From: an uncultured Loktanella sp.
GTDB taxonomy: Bacteria; Pseudomonadota; Alphaproteobacteria; Rhodobacterales; Rhodobacteraceae
Assembly (NCBI GenBank): GCA_937132065.1
Contig: CAKZNT010000013.1
Coordinates: 1-64,000, forward strand
Reading direction: 5' to 3'
DNA length: 64,000 bases
Below, in pieces: positions 10,666 through 20,365 of the stretch. Position 1 is the stretch's first letter; every line of letters begins with the position of its first letter. The notes under the pieces were generated by a model that had not been told where the DNA came from, made no database searches, and worked only from the letters and a program-made list of their open reading frames with translations. Made by a program: the position numbers and the translations under genes.

Positions 10666-10703
10666 TTGTGCGCCCTGTCCCCATTGCCTAGACAGATAGG
10701 ATC

Positions 10704-11708
10704 ATGAGCAACACACTTACATCTGTCATCCTGAACGACACATCGACGCGGTATCATCACGGCTGTGCACGTGTTGTGCGCCTCCTGCGCGCGGGCCTTA
10801 AGGCCCAAGGCATTACAATCATCGCGACCTCACCCGCCCGACATGAATGGGAAAAGGACGCCGCATTCCTGGACGCAGTTAAGCAAGCTGACGTCATCGT
10901 CATCAATGGCGAAGGCACATTGCACCACGGCAAACCAGCTGGAGAAGCCCTGCTCCGGATTGCAACGCACCCTGCGCGCGGCTCAACGCCAGTTGCCTTG
11001 ATCAATGCGCTTTACCAAGACAATCCAAGTGAATGGGCGCAATACCTAAAAGCATGCGACCTTATTTCTGCGCGCGATAGCGAAAGCGCGGCCGCTCTGA
11101 CCCGCGCCAGTGAAAAGCCAGTTCGTTGGTTGCCTGACCTCTCTTTGACGGCCCCCGCGGACACGCCCGATCTGCCCCGCCACGGGATCATCATAGGCGA
11201 TAGCGTCAAGCTCGCAGCCCGCAAGGTATTAGCTCGGGCCGCAGGTCGTTTACCGCATGTGCGGTTCATTCCCACAAAAACGCTACGCGCGAAAATCTGG
11301 CAATCGCGGCTCGCGCGATCCGTGCTTTATCGCGTGTATAACGGCTTCTTTCCTGTCCGTATTCCGCCATTTCTGATGCCCCACGACGAAACAGGGTATT
11401 TGCGCGAACTAGCCTCAGCCGAGTTGCATATTACAGGGCGCTTTCATGCCGTTTGCCTTTCAATGCTTGTCGAGGCACCGTTTCTGGCACTGAGTTCGAA
11501 TGCGTCAAAAATCGAGCGGCTGCTAAAGGACGCAGGCATGGATTCATCGCGCATCATCGACCCACAAGCACTGCAAAACCCTCCGGCTTCAGCGCCATTT
11601 ACCGCGGACGAGATCAAGGCAATACGGGCATTTCGCCAGCTTGCCATTGCCCAAGCCGACGTTCTCTTTGCCGACATCGCCAAACTTGCGAAAGCTGGCC
11701 GCGCATGA
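10704..11708 (+). CDS. Polysaccharide pyruvyl transferase family protein
   Basis: ILNDTSTRYHHGCARVVRLLRAGL...DVIVINGEGTLHH...ELHITGRFHAVCLSMLVEAPFLALSSN. Confidence 0.85.
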   Translation: MSNTLTSVILNDTSTRYHHGCARVVRLLRAGLKAQGITIIATSPARHEWEKDAAFLDAVKQADVIVINGEGTLHHGKPAGEALLRIATHPARGSTPVALINALYQDNPSEWAQYLKACDLISARDSESAAALTRASEKPVRWLPDLSLTAPADTPDLPRHGIIIGDSVKLAARKVLARAAGRLPHVRFIPTKTLRAKIWQSRLARSVLYRVYNGFFPVRIPPFLMPHDETGYLRELASAELHITGRFHAVCLSMLVEAPFLALSSNASKIERLLKDAGMDSSRIIDPQALQNPPASAPFTADEIKAIRAFRQLAIAQADVLFADIAKLAKAGRA

Positions 11709-12322
11709 TCCGCTTTATCTGGGCGAAGCTGACCCGCAACGATGCACTCTTGCAGACCTACTCGCTTGCGACAACCGAGGTCATCGACCGCCTTGACGCA
11801 AAACGCGTTGCAATCGTTGGCAATGCGCGCGCGCTGGAAAACACTAACCAAGGGTCACTGATAGATGAAGCCGACATTGTGGTTCGCATCAATAGCGCGC
11901 CAATGCCGCGTGCCCCGTCGCACGGAGAGCGCACAGACTGGCTTGCGATTTCGACACCCATTGGGCACGACACCCTGACGGCACGCAATCCCTCATTGGT
12001 TTTGTGGATGACACGCAAGCGGCGGCGCTTATCTTGGGCATTGAGCAAGCAATGCTCGGTGTTCATCAATCCAGTCCAGAGATCGCAAGAATTATCCGCG
12101 CAACTGGGCACGCGCCCGACAACGGGTCTGATGATCATTGATTTGGTCAGCACGTCGAACGCCAAGGAAATCAATCTATTCGGCTTTGATTTCTTTGCGT
12201 CATTGTCGCTCTCTGGCGCACGCACACAAGCGCAAGTGCCGCACGATTTCCCGTCAGAACAGGCATTTGTTGAGGCTCTTATCGCGCGCGACCCACGCGT
12301 GCATCTTCATAAGATGACGTAA
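11705..12322 (+). CDS. GT29 (sialyltransferase-like) family glycosyltransferase
   Basis: Start ATG overlaps upstream stop (ATGA); RVAIVGNARALENTNQGSLIDEADIVVRINSAP resembles sialylmotif L; PTTGLMIIDLVSTSNAKEINLFGFDFF resembles motif S region. Confidence 0.75.
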   Translation: MIRFIWAKLTRNDALLQTYSLATTEVIDRLDAKRVAIVGNARALENTNQGSLIDEADIVVRINSAPMPRAPSHGERTDWLAISTPIGHDTLTARNPSLVLWMTRKRRRLSWALSKQCSVFINPVQRSQELSAQLGTRPTTGLMIIDLVSTSNAKEINLFGFDFFASLSLSGARTQAQVPHDFPSEQAFVEALIARDPRVHLHKMT

Positions 12323-12326
12323 AAAA

Positions 12327-12345
12327 GGGCAGCGCATGGCTGCCC
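12327..12345. terminator. Hairpin between convergent genes
   Basis: GGGCAGC...GCTGCCC with A-rich left and T-rich right flanks. Confidence 0.6.
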
Positions 12346-12360
12346 CATTTTCTGTTCGGT

Positions 12361-14265
12361 TTACGCGGCCCAATCCCAAGGCGCGGCGAAGGCTCCAAGT
12401 GCCTTGACCACATCACCGTCATCAACGTCAGCCGAGCGCGCGATATGTGCCACGAGACCGCGTTTCTTATCCTCGGAAACCGACGCGACTGTCGCCGAAA
12501 TTCCAGCGTCCGAGAGGGCACGATCATAGATCCGCGTGATCGCAAGTTTACGCAAATCTGGCTTGAAGATCTTGCCAACCGCTGTTTTTGGTAGCTCCGG
12601 TAGGATTTCCAAATATTTGGGATGCGCGGCGCGCTCGTGAATCCGCTCTTTCGCGTAGGCCAGCAGTTCTTTCTCGGTAATCGTCGCTCCGTCAACCAAT
12701 TCGACATAGGCGCACGGGATTTCACCAGCATGGGCATCGGGCTGACCAATCGCGCCAGCAAACGCTACGGCTTCGTGTCCCGCCAGCGCTTCTTCGATCT
12801 CTGCGGGGTCGATGTTGTGGCCACCGCGAATGATCAAATCCTTGGCACGTCCCGTAATCCAGAGATAGCCCTCAGGATCGATCCGACCAAGGTCACCAGT
12901 GCGCAAATACTGCGGCGCGCCCTTAAGCGGCGACCCCTCGCCTGGATAAAACAGATCGACGTTTTTCGCAGCCTCGGTATAGGTCTTGCCGTCATAGACA
13001 CCCGGGGAGGCTACGCAAATCTCGCCAATTTCGTCGGGGCCACAATCGAGCTGCGTCGCGACATTCACAATGCGCACGTCTGTGTATGGGAACGGGATAC
13101 CAATCGAGCCGATCCGCTTTTCGCCGTCAGGCGGGTTGATCGACACAAGGCAAGTTGCCTCCGTTAAGCCGTAACCCTCGCAAATCGTCACGCCTGCGGC
13201 TTCTTCAAAGCGGCGATAAAGCTCGAGTGGCAAAGGCGCTGAGCCGCAGAATACAAGCCGCAAAGAGGAGATATCAGCATCAACCTTGCGCTGCATCAAA
13301 GCAGACATCGCTGTCGGAACAGAGATGACAAACGTGGCCTTATGGCGTTCGATCAACTTCCAGAAATTGTCAAAGACGCCCTCACCGCGATAGCCTTGCG
13401 GCGTTGGCAGGACGATCTGCGCCCCGGACCCAAGCGAAGCGCCAAGCGACACAATTGCCGCAAAGACATGGAACATCGGCAGCGGACACATCTGCACATC
13501 ATTCTCGGTGAACAAAAGGCGCGCACCAAGCCAAGCGTTATAGACAATCCCCGAATACAAATGCTGGGCGACTTTAGGCATGCCTGTTGTTCCACCCGTG
13601 TGGAAATAGGCGGCGACACGGTCGGTCGTGCTATCGGCAAAGGCGAGCGTCGTGGGGCGGCGGCTCATCTCGGCATTAAAATCGAGCACCTTCGCATTAT
13701 GCGTCACAGGATTTTTAGGGCGGATCAGCGGCACGATGAACTTCTTGATGCCCGTCAGATAGCGATGCAAATCAACCTCAAGAACGGTCTCGACATTTGG
13801 CGCAAGCGCGACTGCCTCTGCGGCCTTCTGAGCAACATCCGTTTTCGGGAAGGCGCGCAGGGTCACGAGAACCTTGGCATTGGTTTCACGCAAAATCGCA
13901 GCGATCTGTTCGGCGTCCAAAAGCGGGTTGATCGGGTTTACGATCCCTGCAATCTGCCCGCCAAGATAGGTCAGCACAGTCTCGGTCGCATTTGGCAGCA
14001 GGTAGGCCACAACGTCGGTCTCACCCACACCCATTTCGCGCAACATATTGGCGACCTGTGTGGATTTCTCGTGTAGCTCCCGCCACGTTAAGGTCTCACA
14101 AAACGCCTTCGGATCCGAAAACATCTGATAGCTCAACGCCTTGCGGTCAGGGAATTTACCAGCAGTTTGCGACAACAACGCATACGTTGTGACAGGCAAA
14201 TCGCGATCTTCCCATGAAATTTCGTTCTCAATCGCATTGCGATCCGCGACAGACGCGTATGTCAT
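12361..14265 (-). CDS. AMP-binding acyl-CoA synthetase
   Basis: YFHTGGTTGMPKVAQH, GYGLTEATCLVSINP, TGDLGRIDPEGYLWITGRAKDLIIRGGHNI. Confidence 0.93.
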   Translation of the reverse strand: MTYASVADRNAIENEISWEDRDLPVTTYALLSQTAGKFPDRKALSYQMFSDPKAFCETLTWRELHEKSTQVANMLREMGVGETDVVAYLLPNATETVLTYLGGQIAGIVNPINPLLDAEQIAAILRETNAKVLVTLRAFPKTDVAQKAAEAVALAPNVETVLEVDLHRYLTGIKKFIVPLIRPKNPVTHNAKVLDFNAEMSRRPTTLAFADSTTDRVAAYFHTGGTTGMPKVAQHLYSGIVYNAWLGARLLFTENDVQMCPLPMFHVFAAIVSLGASLGSGAQIVLPTPQGYRGEGVFDNFWKLIERHKATFVISVPTAMSALMQRKVDADISSLRLVFCGSAPLPLELYRRFEEAAGVTICEGYGLTEATCLVSINPPDGEKRIGSIGIPFPYTDVRIVNVATQLDCGPDEIGEICVASPGVYDGKTYTEAAKNVDLFYPGEGSPLKGAPQYLRTGDLGRIDPEGYLWITGRAKDLIIRGGHNIDPAEIEEALAGHEAVAFAGAIGQPDAHAGEIPCAYVELVDGATITEKELLAYAKERIHERAAHPKYLEILPELPKTAVGKIFKPDLRKLAITRIYDRALSDAGISATVASVSEDKKRGLVAHIARSADVDDGDVVKALGAFAAPWDWAA

Positions 14266-14376
14266 GCCAATCTCCTCCCTATTCGTTTCCGCGTCATAAA
14301 CCGCGCGAGAAATCCTCTGGGAAAGAGACTGTGGAATTAAGCAAGATTACGCAAGTCTGACGCTGCGAAATTTGCG

Positions 14377-16170
14377 CTAATGATCGTCGAGGCCTGCGGT
14401 AAATTGCAGTTTCGCCAATCGCGCGTATAGCCCGCCTTGCGCCACTAGGTCGTCATGTGTGCCCGAGGCAATGATTTTGCCTGCATCAAAGACGACGATG
14501 CGATCCGCCTTTTTCACCGTTGCGAGGCGGTGTGCAACGATCAAGGTCGTGCGCGTGCGGGCCAGATCATCAACGGCCAGCTGAACAAGACGTTCGCTTT
14601 CGGCATCAAGCGCACTTGTCGCCTCGTCAAGCAACAGGATCGGTGCGTCGCGTAAAATGGCACGTGCAATCGCGATCCGCTGTTTTTGCCCGCCAGACAA
14701 CATAACGCCACGTTCGCCGACATCACTGTCATAGCCATCAGGAAGGGCGCTCAAAAAGTCATGCGCAGCAGCGGCCTTTGCGGCGGCCTCTACCTCGGCG
14801 TCAGTCGCGTCAGGGCGCCCAAAGCGGATATTCTCACGCGCAGAATCGGCAAAGATCACGGGGTCTTGCGGAACAAGGGCGACGTGTTTGCGGAAATCTG
14901 ATCGCGCCATGTCGCGCAGATCAATGCCATCAATCTTGATCGCCCCATTTTGTGGATCATAGAATCGCTGCAACAGCTGGATCACCGTAGATTTACCCGC
15001 ACCGGACGGGCCAACAAGGGCAACGCTCTCGCCTGGCTTCACGCTCAGCGACACGTTATCCAAGGCCGAAATGCTTGGCCGCCCCGGATAGGCAAATGTC
15101 ACATTCTCAAACGTGATTTCCGCTGCTTGAGTGTCAGGCACGGCAACCGGCTCAACAGGATCCTTCACGGCGTCATCGGCATGCAGGAGTTCGACGAGCC
15201 GTTCTGTGGCCCCAGCTGCGCGTTGGAGTTCACCCCAAATCTCGGTCAACGCGCCAAGCGCGCCAGCGACCATGATCGTGTAGATCATAAACTGCACGAG
15301 TTCCCCGACGCTTAGCGTGCCCGCACGCACGTCCGATGCCCCCATCCACAGGAAGCCGACAACCGCAGAGAACGCGATAAAGATCACGATTGCGGTCATG
15401 ACCGCGCGGGTTTCAATCCGCCGCTTGGCCGCGACAAAGCTTTTTTCGGTCACGGTATGGAATTTCTGGCGAGACAGGTCTTCGTGTGTGAACGCCTGCA
15501 CGGTTTGCGCCGATAACAACTGTTCCGATGCATCTCCTGAAGAGGCCGCAATCCAGTCCTGATTCTCGCGGCTGAGGGTGCGCACGCGCCGCCCCAAGAC
15601 GACAATCGGAATCAGAATCACTGGAATTGGCCACAAAACGAGGCCCGTCATTTTGACCGAGGTCCATAACATCAGGCCAATGCCGCCAAACAGGATCAGG
15701 ACGTTGCGCAATGCCACCGAAACCGACGATCCGATCACCGACAGGATCAATGTCGTGTCAGTCGTAATGCGGCTCAAGACTTCGCCCGTCATCACCTTCT
15801 CAAAAAACGCTGGCGACATACCGATCATGCGATCAAAAACCGCCACGCGGATGTCTGCGACGATCCGCTCGCCCAAACGCGTCACCAAGTAATAACGTAA
15901 CGCCGTTCCAACCGCCAAAAGCGCGGCAACAACAAAAGCAAACCCGAAGTATCCATCTAGGACGTTACCGTCAGATACATCAAAATTATCAACGACTTGG
16001 CGCACAGCGAGTGGCATCACGAGCGAAATCATCGCCGTAAATGTCAGCGCGATCAATGCAAGCGCAACCATCCATTTATAGGGGGCAACAAACGGTAAAA
16101 GCTGGGCCATTGCCCCGATTTTCTTTGAGGTTCCACGTTCGTCCGACGATGAAAGGGGGGTGTCCGCCAT
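14377..16170 (-). CDS. ABC transporter, fused permease/ATP-binding (multidrug/lipid export type)
   Basis: TM region then VALVGPSGAGKSTVIQLLQRFYDP, LSGGQKQRIAIARAILRDAPILLLDEATSALD; start trimmed because the ORF extension crosses tRNA-Gly. Confidence 0.92.
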   Translation of the reverse strand: MADTPLSSSDERGTSKKIGAMAQLLPFVAPYKWMVALALIALTFTAMISLVMPLAVRQVVDNFDVSDGNVLDGYFGFAFVVAALLAVGTALRYYLVTRLGERIVADIRVAVFDRMIGMSPAFFEKVMTGEVLSRITTDTTLILSVIGSSVSVALRNVLILFGGIGLMLWTSVKMTGLVLWPIPVILIPIVVLGRRVRTLSRENQDWIAASSGDASEQLLSAQTVQAFTHEDLSRQKFHTVTEKSFVAAKRRIETRAVMTAIVIFIAFSAVVGFLWMGASDVRAGTLSVGELVQFMIYTIMVAGALGALTEIWGELQRAAGATERLVELLHADDAVKDPVEPVAVPDTQAAEITFENVTFAYPGRPSISALDNVSLSVKPGESVALVGPSGAGKSTVIQLLQRFYDPQNGAIKIDGIDLRDMARSDFRKHVALVPQDPVIFADSARENIRFGRPDATDAEVEAAAKAAAAHDFLSALPDGYDSDVGERGVMLSGGQKQRIAIARAILRDAPILLLDEATSALDAESERLVQLAVDDLARTRTTLIVAHRLATVKKADRIVVFDAGKIIASGTHDDLVAQGGLYARLAKLQFTAGLDDH

Positions 16171-16238
16171 AAGCTGCGTCCTTGCCATTTTGCGCCCCGA
16201 AATGGCGTCAATGGCGCAAGAGATCAGGTCAAGTGGAA

Positions 16239-16312
16239 TGGAGCGGGCGACGGGAATCGAACCCGTGTCTTCAGTTTGGAAAACTGAGGTCTTACCATTA
16301 CACAACGCCCGC
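16239..16312 (-). tRNA. tRNA-Gly (TCC)
   Basis: GCGGGCGTTGTGTAATGGTAAGACCTCAGTTTTCCAAACTGAAGACACGGGTTCGATTCCCGTCGCCCGCTCCA. Confidence 0.96.
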
Positions 16313-16453
16313 GTAATGTCCTTTCTATATGGCGGTGCATACGGGCTTTGCAAGGGGCTTTTGCCATAACCTAACACCCTTTTTGTCACAGCAATGCCCT
16401 AATTGGGGGTTAACACGATCGTGACGAATTCCGATTTGGATAGGACAAAGCTC

Positions 16454-16867
16454 ATGAAACGTATGCTTACTCTCACCTTGGCCGCGACGCTTGCGATGGC
16501 GGGAACCGTGGCATCAGCCGTCGAGCACATCGTGCGTATCGAGGGGCCCGGCTACTTTCCCAACAAACTCTATGTAATCGCTGGCGACACCGTAAGGTTT
16601 GAAAATCACGGGCCATACGTCGCACGTTTGAAAAAAACAAACGGCAGCTGGCTAACGAACACCATTAGCTTGAATGGCAGCACAACGATTTCCATTACCA
16701 ACAACAATACGATCGATCTTTATGGGCCGTATTTTGTGACAGGTGGTGGCGGCTATTGGGGTGGCACATCCTATACCCAATACGGTAACAACTACCGTTT
16801 GAAAATTCTGAACGCGATCAACAATCCTGTGCCTTTGAGCTGCCCGAACCCGAACGCGATCTGCTAG
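16454..16867 (+). CDS. Secreted protein with possible cupredoxin-like fold
   Basis: Signal peptide MKRMLTLTLAATLAMAGTVASA; HIVRIEGPGYFPNKLYVIAGDTVRFENHGP. Confidence 0.6.
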   Translation: MKRMLTLTLAATLAMAGTVASAVEHIVRIEGPGYFPNKLYVIAGDTVRFENHGPYVARLKKTNGSWLTNTISLNGSTTISITNNNTIDLYGPYFVTGGGGYWGGTSYTQYGNNYRLKILNAINNPVPLSCPNPNAIC

Positions 16868-16897
16868 TAGCAGGGCAAAACCTCTTTCAAAACGATA

Positions 16898-16927
16898 AGC
16901 CCCCGCTGCATCGCTGCAACGGGGGCT
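16898..16927. terminator. Bidirectional rho-independent terminator
   Basis: AGCCCCCG...CGGGGGCT stem followed by TTTTTG on + strand and preceded by A-rich sequence, between convergent genes. Confidence 0.8.
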
Positions 16928-16949
16928 TTTTGTTTGTTAGCCGATCGGC

Positions 16950-18509
16950 TTACTTCACTGTGATGCGACCATCAGTGTAAGGAGAATAGTCGCCCTGCGC
17001 CGCCATGTATTCAGCGGTCACATCCGCAAGGTCAGGACCAAAATCATAGGCATTTGCAGCGTCGCGGAACATCTTGTAGCCGTCCCCGCCGTTGCGCACG
17101 TAGTTGTTAGACACAACGCCATAGGTCGCCGCCAGATCAATTGCAGCGCCACCGACCATCACATCCGAGATACGGCTGCCGACTTCTGCTGCGGGATCAA
17201 CCGTAAAGGTCATGCCTGCAACCTGCGGGAAACGACCCGCAACTTCTGCGATCTCGGAAACGCCGTTTTCTAGCGCCGCAACCATAACTTCGCCTGTGAC
17301 CTCGAATGTCGAAAGCGTGTTCTGGAATGGCAGCACAGTCAGCACTTCGCCCATCGTTACGTCACCCGCGTCAATCGACGCACGGATGCCGCCAGAGTTG
17401 GCAATCGCAATTGTCACGCCTTGGTCCGCGACACGGTCAAGCATCGCGTCAGCAATCAGGTTGCCCATCTCGCATTCCATCACGCGACACACATCGCGGT
17501 TGCCTTCGATTGCGGCGCTAGAGTTGGCTACAACGTTGTTGCGGATTTCATCAAGCGGTGTCGCAAGGTCGGCGATCCGTGCGACTGTATCCGCGTCTTC
17601 GGCAACTTCGCCATTGATCAGGATCGGCTCACCTGCGGCCTCAGTGATGTTGCCAGCGTCATCGAACGTCACATTCAATTCACCAAGGAATTTCCCGTAG
17701 GCATAGGCCTGAACAATCGCCGTGTCGCCAACCATTGTTGGATATGCGCCAATCGCATCCTCGTCAGAGCTCGACAGATATGTGTTCGAGTGGCCACCGA
17801 CGATCACGTCAACGCCAGTTGTGTTTGCCGCGACCTCTTGGTCAACAACATAGCCAGAGTGCGAGAGCACGATAATCTTGTTCACGCCCATTTCGGTCAG
17901 CGCGTCAACTTCGCCCTGCACCGCGTCAGATGGATCGGTGAAGATCACATTTTCACCAGGGCTTGCCAGTTCGTCGGTGTTTTGTGGCGTCAGGCCGATA
18001 AGGCCAATCTTTTCGCCGCCACGTTCGATCACAGTGGATTTCGCAAGCTTGCCTGCAAGGAGCGGTTCACCTGACACATCCGCGTTGGACATCAGGATCG
18101 GAAAGTTGATCGTATCCATGAAGCCCGCAAGAACCTCGGGGCCATCATCAAATTCATGGTTGCCCACGGTCATGCCGTCATAGCCCAGTTTGTTCATGAA
18201 CTCGGCCGCCATCGCGCCCTTGTAATAGGTATAGAACAACGTGCCTTGGAACTGGTCACCGCCATCCACAAGAATGGAGTTGTTGGAACGCGCGCGTGCT
18301 TCGGCAACAGCCGTGACAAGACGCGCAGTGCCGCCAAAGCACTTACCTTCGGTGTTGTCTTCCGCTGAACACGGAGAATCGTATTTGCTGATTGGCTCGA
18401 AACGCGCGTGGAAGTCATTGGTGTGCAGGATCGTCAACGTGTAGTCGGCGGATGCCGCAGTTGCCGTCAGCGCAAGTGCACAGGTTGAAGTCAGGATTCG
18501 TGAAAGCAT
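16950..18509 (-). CDS. UshA/5'-nucleotidase-type bifunctional metallophosphatase, secreted
   Basis: TILHTNDFHARFEPI, DGGDQFQGTLFYTYYKG, VGNHEFDDG, NSGGIRASIDAG, YVRNGGDGY. Confidence 0.93.
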   Translation of the reverse strand: MLSRILTSTCALALTATAASADYTLTILHTNDFHARFEPISKYDSPCSAEDNTEGKCFGGTARLVTAVAEARARSNNSILVDGGDQFQGTLFYTYYKGAMAAEFMNKLGYDGMTVGNHEFDDGPEVLAGFMDTINFPILMSNADVSGEPLLAGKLAKSTVIERGGEKIGLIGLTPQNTDELASPGENVIFTDPSDAVQGEVDALTEMGVNKIIVLSHSGYVVDQEVAANTTGVDVIVGGHSNTYLSSSDEDAIGAYPTMVGDTAIVQAYAYGKFLGELNVTFDDAGNITEAAGEPILINGEVAEDADTVARIADLATPLDEIRNNVVANSSAAIEGNRDVCRVMECEMGNLIADAMLDRVADQGVTIAIANSGGIRASIDAGDVTMGEVLTVLPFQNTLSTFEVTGEVMVAALENGVSEIAEVAGRFPQVAGMTFTVDPAAEVGSRISDVMVGGAAIDLAATYGVVSNNYVRNGGDGYKMFRDAANAYDFGPDLADVTAEYMAAQGDYSPYTDGRITVK

Positions 18510-18663
18510 AGGAATAGTCCCCCTAGGTTAGATTGCCCGCAGCTTGGCGATGCCGTGTTGCGGAGTCAAATGCCGATCTGGAATTGCTCTATCCTTCCGT
18601 TACGACAGGTTTGTGACACAGGGTCATCTTGACGTTACTTTATGCACGCGCCATGAACCGCCC

Positions 18664-18996
18664 ATGTTGATTTACAAAATATTTCGCGACGCCGAATGGG
18701 CGCACCTTGCCGACGCGGGCGTCACAAAAGGCGCGCCCATTGATCTGGCTGACGGCTATATCCATTTTTCGTCGGCCCAAACCGTTGAAAAGACTGCTGC
18801 ACTTTACTTTGCGGACATCAAAGACCTCGTTTTGGTCGCCGTCGAAGCCGACAATTTGGACGCCCTCAAATGGGAGCCCTCGCGTGGCGGGGAATTATTC
18901 CCGCATTTGTTCCGTGACCTGACCCTTGCGGATGTCGTTTGGTCGCGACCATTACCCATTGTGAATGGCGTTCATCAGTTTGGAGACCTTGCGTGA
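18664..18996 (+). CDS. DUF952 family protein
   Basis: [49 protein letters not shown]. Confidence 0.85.
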   Translation: MLIYKIFRDAEWAHLADAGVTKGAPIDLADGYIHFSSAQTVEKTAALYFADIKDLVLVAVEADNLDALKWEPSRGGELFPHLFRDLTLADVVWSRPLPIVNGVHQFGDLA

Positions 18997-20042
18997 GACT
19001 ACTTGAGAAAATCGGCGTGGCGGCAATGCGCCAACTTGATCCGGAACTTGCGCATGGCCTCGCCATACAAGCGCTCAACGCAGGGCTTGGCCCCAAAGCG
19101 GGTCCGCACACGTCAGAGCGGTTGCGCACGCAGGTGGCTGGGCTGGATCTCGCGAACCCTGTCGGGCTTGGAGCTGGTTTTGACAAAAACGCGACCGCCC
19201 TTCATGCGCTCAAAGGATGTGGTTTTGGGTTTCTCGAGGTCGGCGCGGCCACTCCGCGGCCCCAAGACGGCAATCCAAAACCCCGCCTGTTTCGCCTGAA
19301 AGAAGATCAGGCCGCGATCAATCGCTTTGGTTTCAACAATCAGGGCATGGACGTCATCGCCGCCCGCCTGTCGGCCCGCCCCAAAGGCGTCATCGGCCTG
19401 AACCTTGGCGCGAACAAAGATAGCGACGACCGCGCAGCCGACTTTGCCAAAGTGCTGACATCCTGTGGCGCGTATTTGGACTTTGCGACAGTGAATGTCT
19501 CATCACCCAACACCGAGAAATTGCGCGATCTACAAGGCAAGGATGCTCTTGCGGCCCTGCTCAACGGCGTAATGACGGCCAATGCCGCGCTTGAAAAACC
19601 CGTAAAGGTGTTCTTGAAAATTGCGCCCGACCTCGACGAGGCCGCACTTGATGACGTGGCCGAAGTCGCAGATGCATCGGGCATCGCCGCCATCATTGCC
19701 ACCAACACGACATTGGACCGCATCGGCCTGCACGGCCCACACGCGGCAGAAACTGGCGGGCTGTCGGGGCAGCCCCTGTTTGAAAAATCGACCCGTGTTT
19801 TGGCGCAATTGTCCACGCGCACCGCATTACCGATTATCGGGGTTGGCGGAGTTGGGTCAGCCGCACAGGCCTACGCCAAGATCAGGGCTGGTGCTAGCGC
19901 CGTGCAGCTATACACAGCGCTCGTTTACGGCGGCATTTCACTGGCCGACGATATCGTGCGGGGCTTGGAAGACCTTCTCGCCAAGGATGGGTTTGCCACG
20001 GTGGCAGACGCGGTTGGCACAGGTCGGAGCGACTACTTATGA
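18993..20042 (+). CDS. pyrD: Dihydroorotate dehydrogenase (quinone), GTG start
   Basis: [53 protein letters not shown] start overlapping the DUF952 stop. Confidence 0.93.
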   Translation: MRLLEKIGVAAMRQLDPELAHGLAIQALNAGLGPKAGPHTSERLRTQVAGLDLANPVGLGAGFDKNATALHALKGCGFGFLEVGAATPRPQDGNPKPRLFRLKEDQAAINRFGFNNQGMDVIAARLSARPKGVIGLNLGANKDSDDRAADFAKVLTSCGAYLDFATVNVSSPNTEKLRDLQGKDALAALLNGVMTANAALEKPVKVFLKIAPDLDEAALDDVAEVADASGIAAIIATNTTLDRIGLHGPHAAETGGLSGQPLFEKSTRVLAQLSTRTALPIIGVGGVGSAAQAYAKIRAGASAVQLYTALVYGGISLADDIVRGLEDLLAKDGFATVADAVGTGRSDYL

Positions 20043-20365
20043 TCGAAATCTGGCATAACCCGCGCTGCTCCAAATCGCGCCAAACCCTCGCCCTGCTGCA
20101 AGACAGCGGTGTGGCCCATCATGTGCGCTTGTATCTCAAGGAACCACCTACAGATGTGGAACTCAAGGCGGCGCTAAAGGCGCTCGACGTGACTGCCGCA
20201 GATATTGTGCGTCGCTCCGAGGATTGTTTTGTCGATGGGGACGAGGACGCGTTGATTGCGCTCATGGTTGCCAACCCGATCCTGATCGAGCGCCCCATTG
20301 TCATTGCAGGCAGCCGCGCCGCAATCGGTCGCCCGCCCGAGGCCGTTTTGCCGCTCTTGGATTAA
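20039..20365 (+). CDS. arsC: Arsenate reductase (glutaredoxin-type)
   Basis: [22 protein letters not shown]...[23 protein letters not shown]. Confidence 0.9.
   Translation: MIEIWHNPRCSKSRQTLALLQDSGVAHHVRLYLKEPPTDVELKAALKALDVTAADIVRRSEDCFVDGDEDALIALMVANPILIERPIVIAGSRAAIGRPPEAVLPLLD

Noticed and set aside
7780-12322. Glycan cluster as a tRNA-Thr-integrated genomic island
   Set aside because: It abuts tRNA-Thr, but I found no integrase and no duplicated tRNA 3' end at the far side, so adjacency alone is not enough.
16171-16389. N-terminal extension of the ABC transporter ORF
   Set aside because: It runs through tRNA-Gly; translation most likely starts at 16170 (MADTPLSSS) or 16188.
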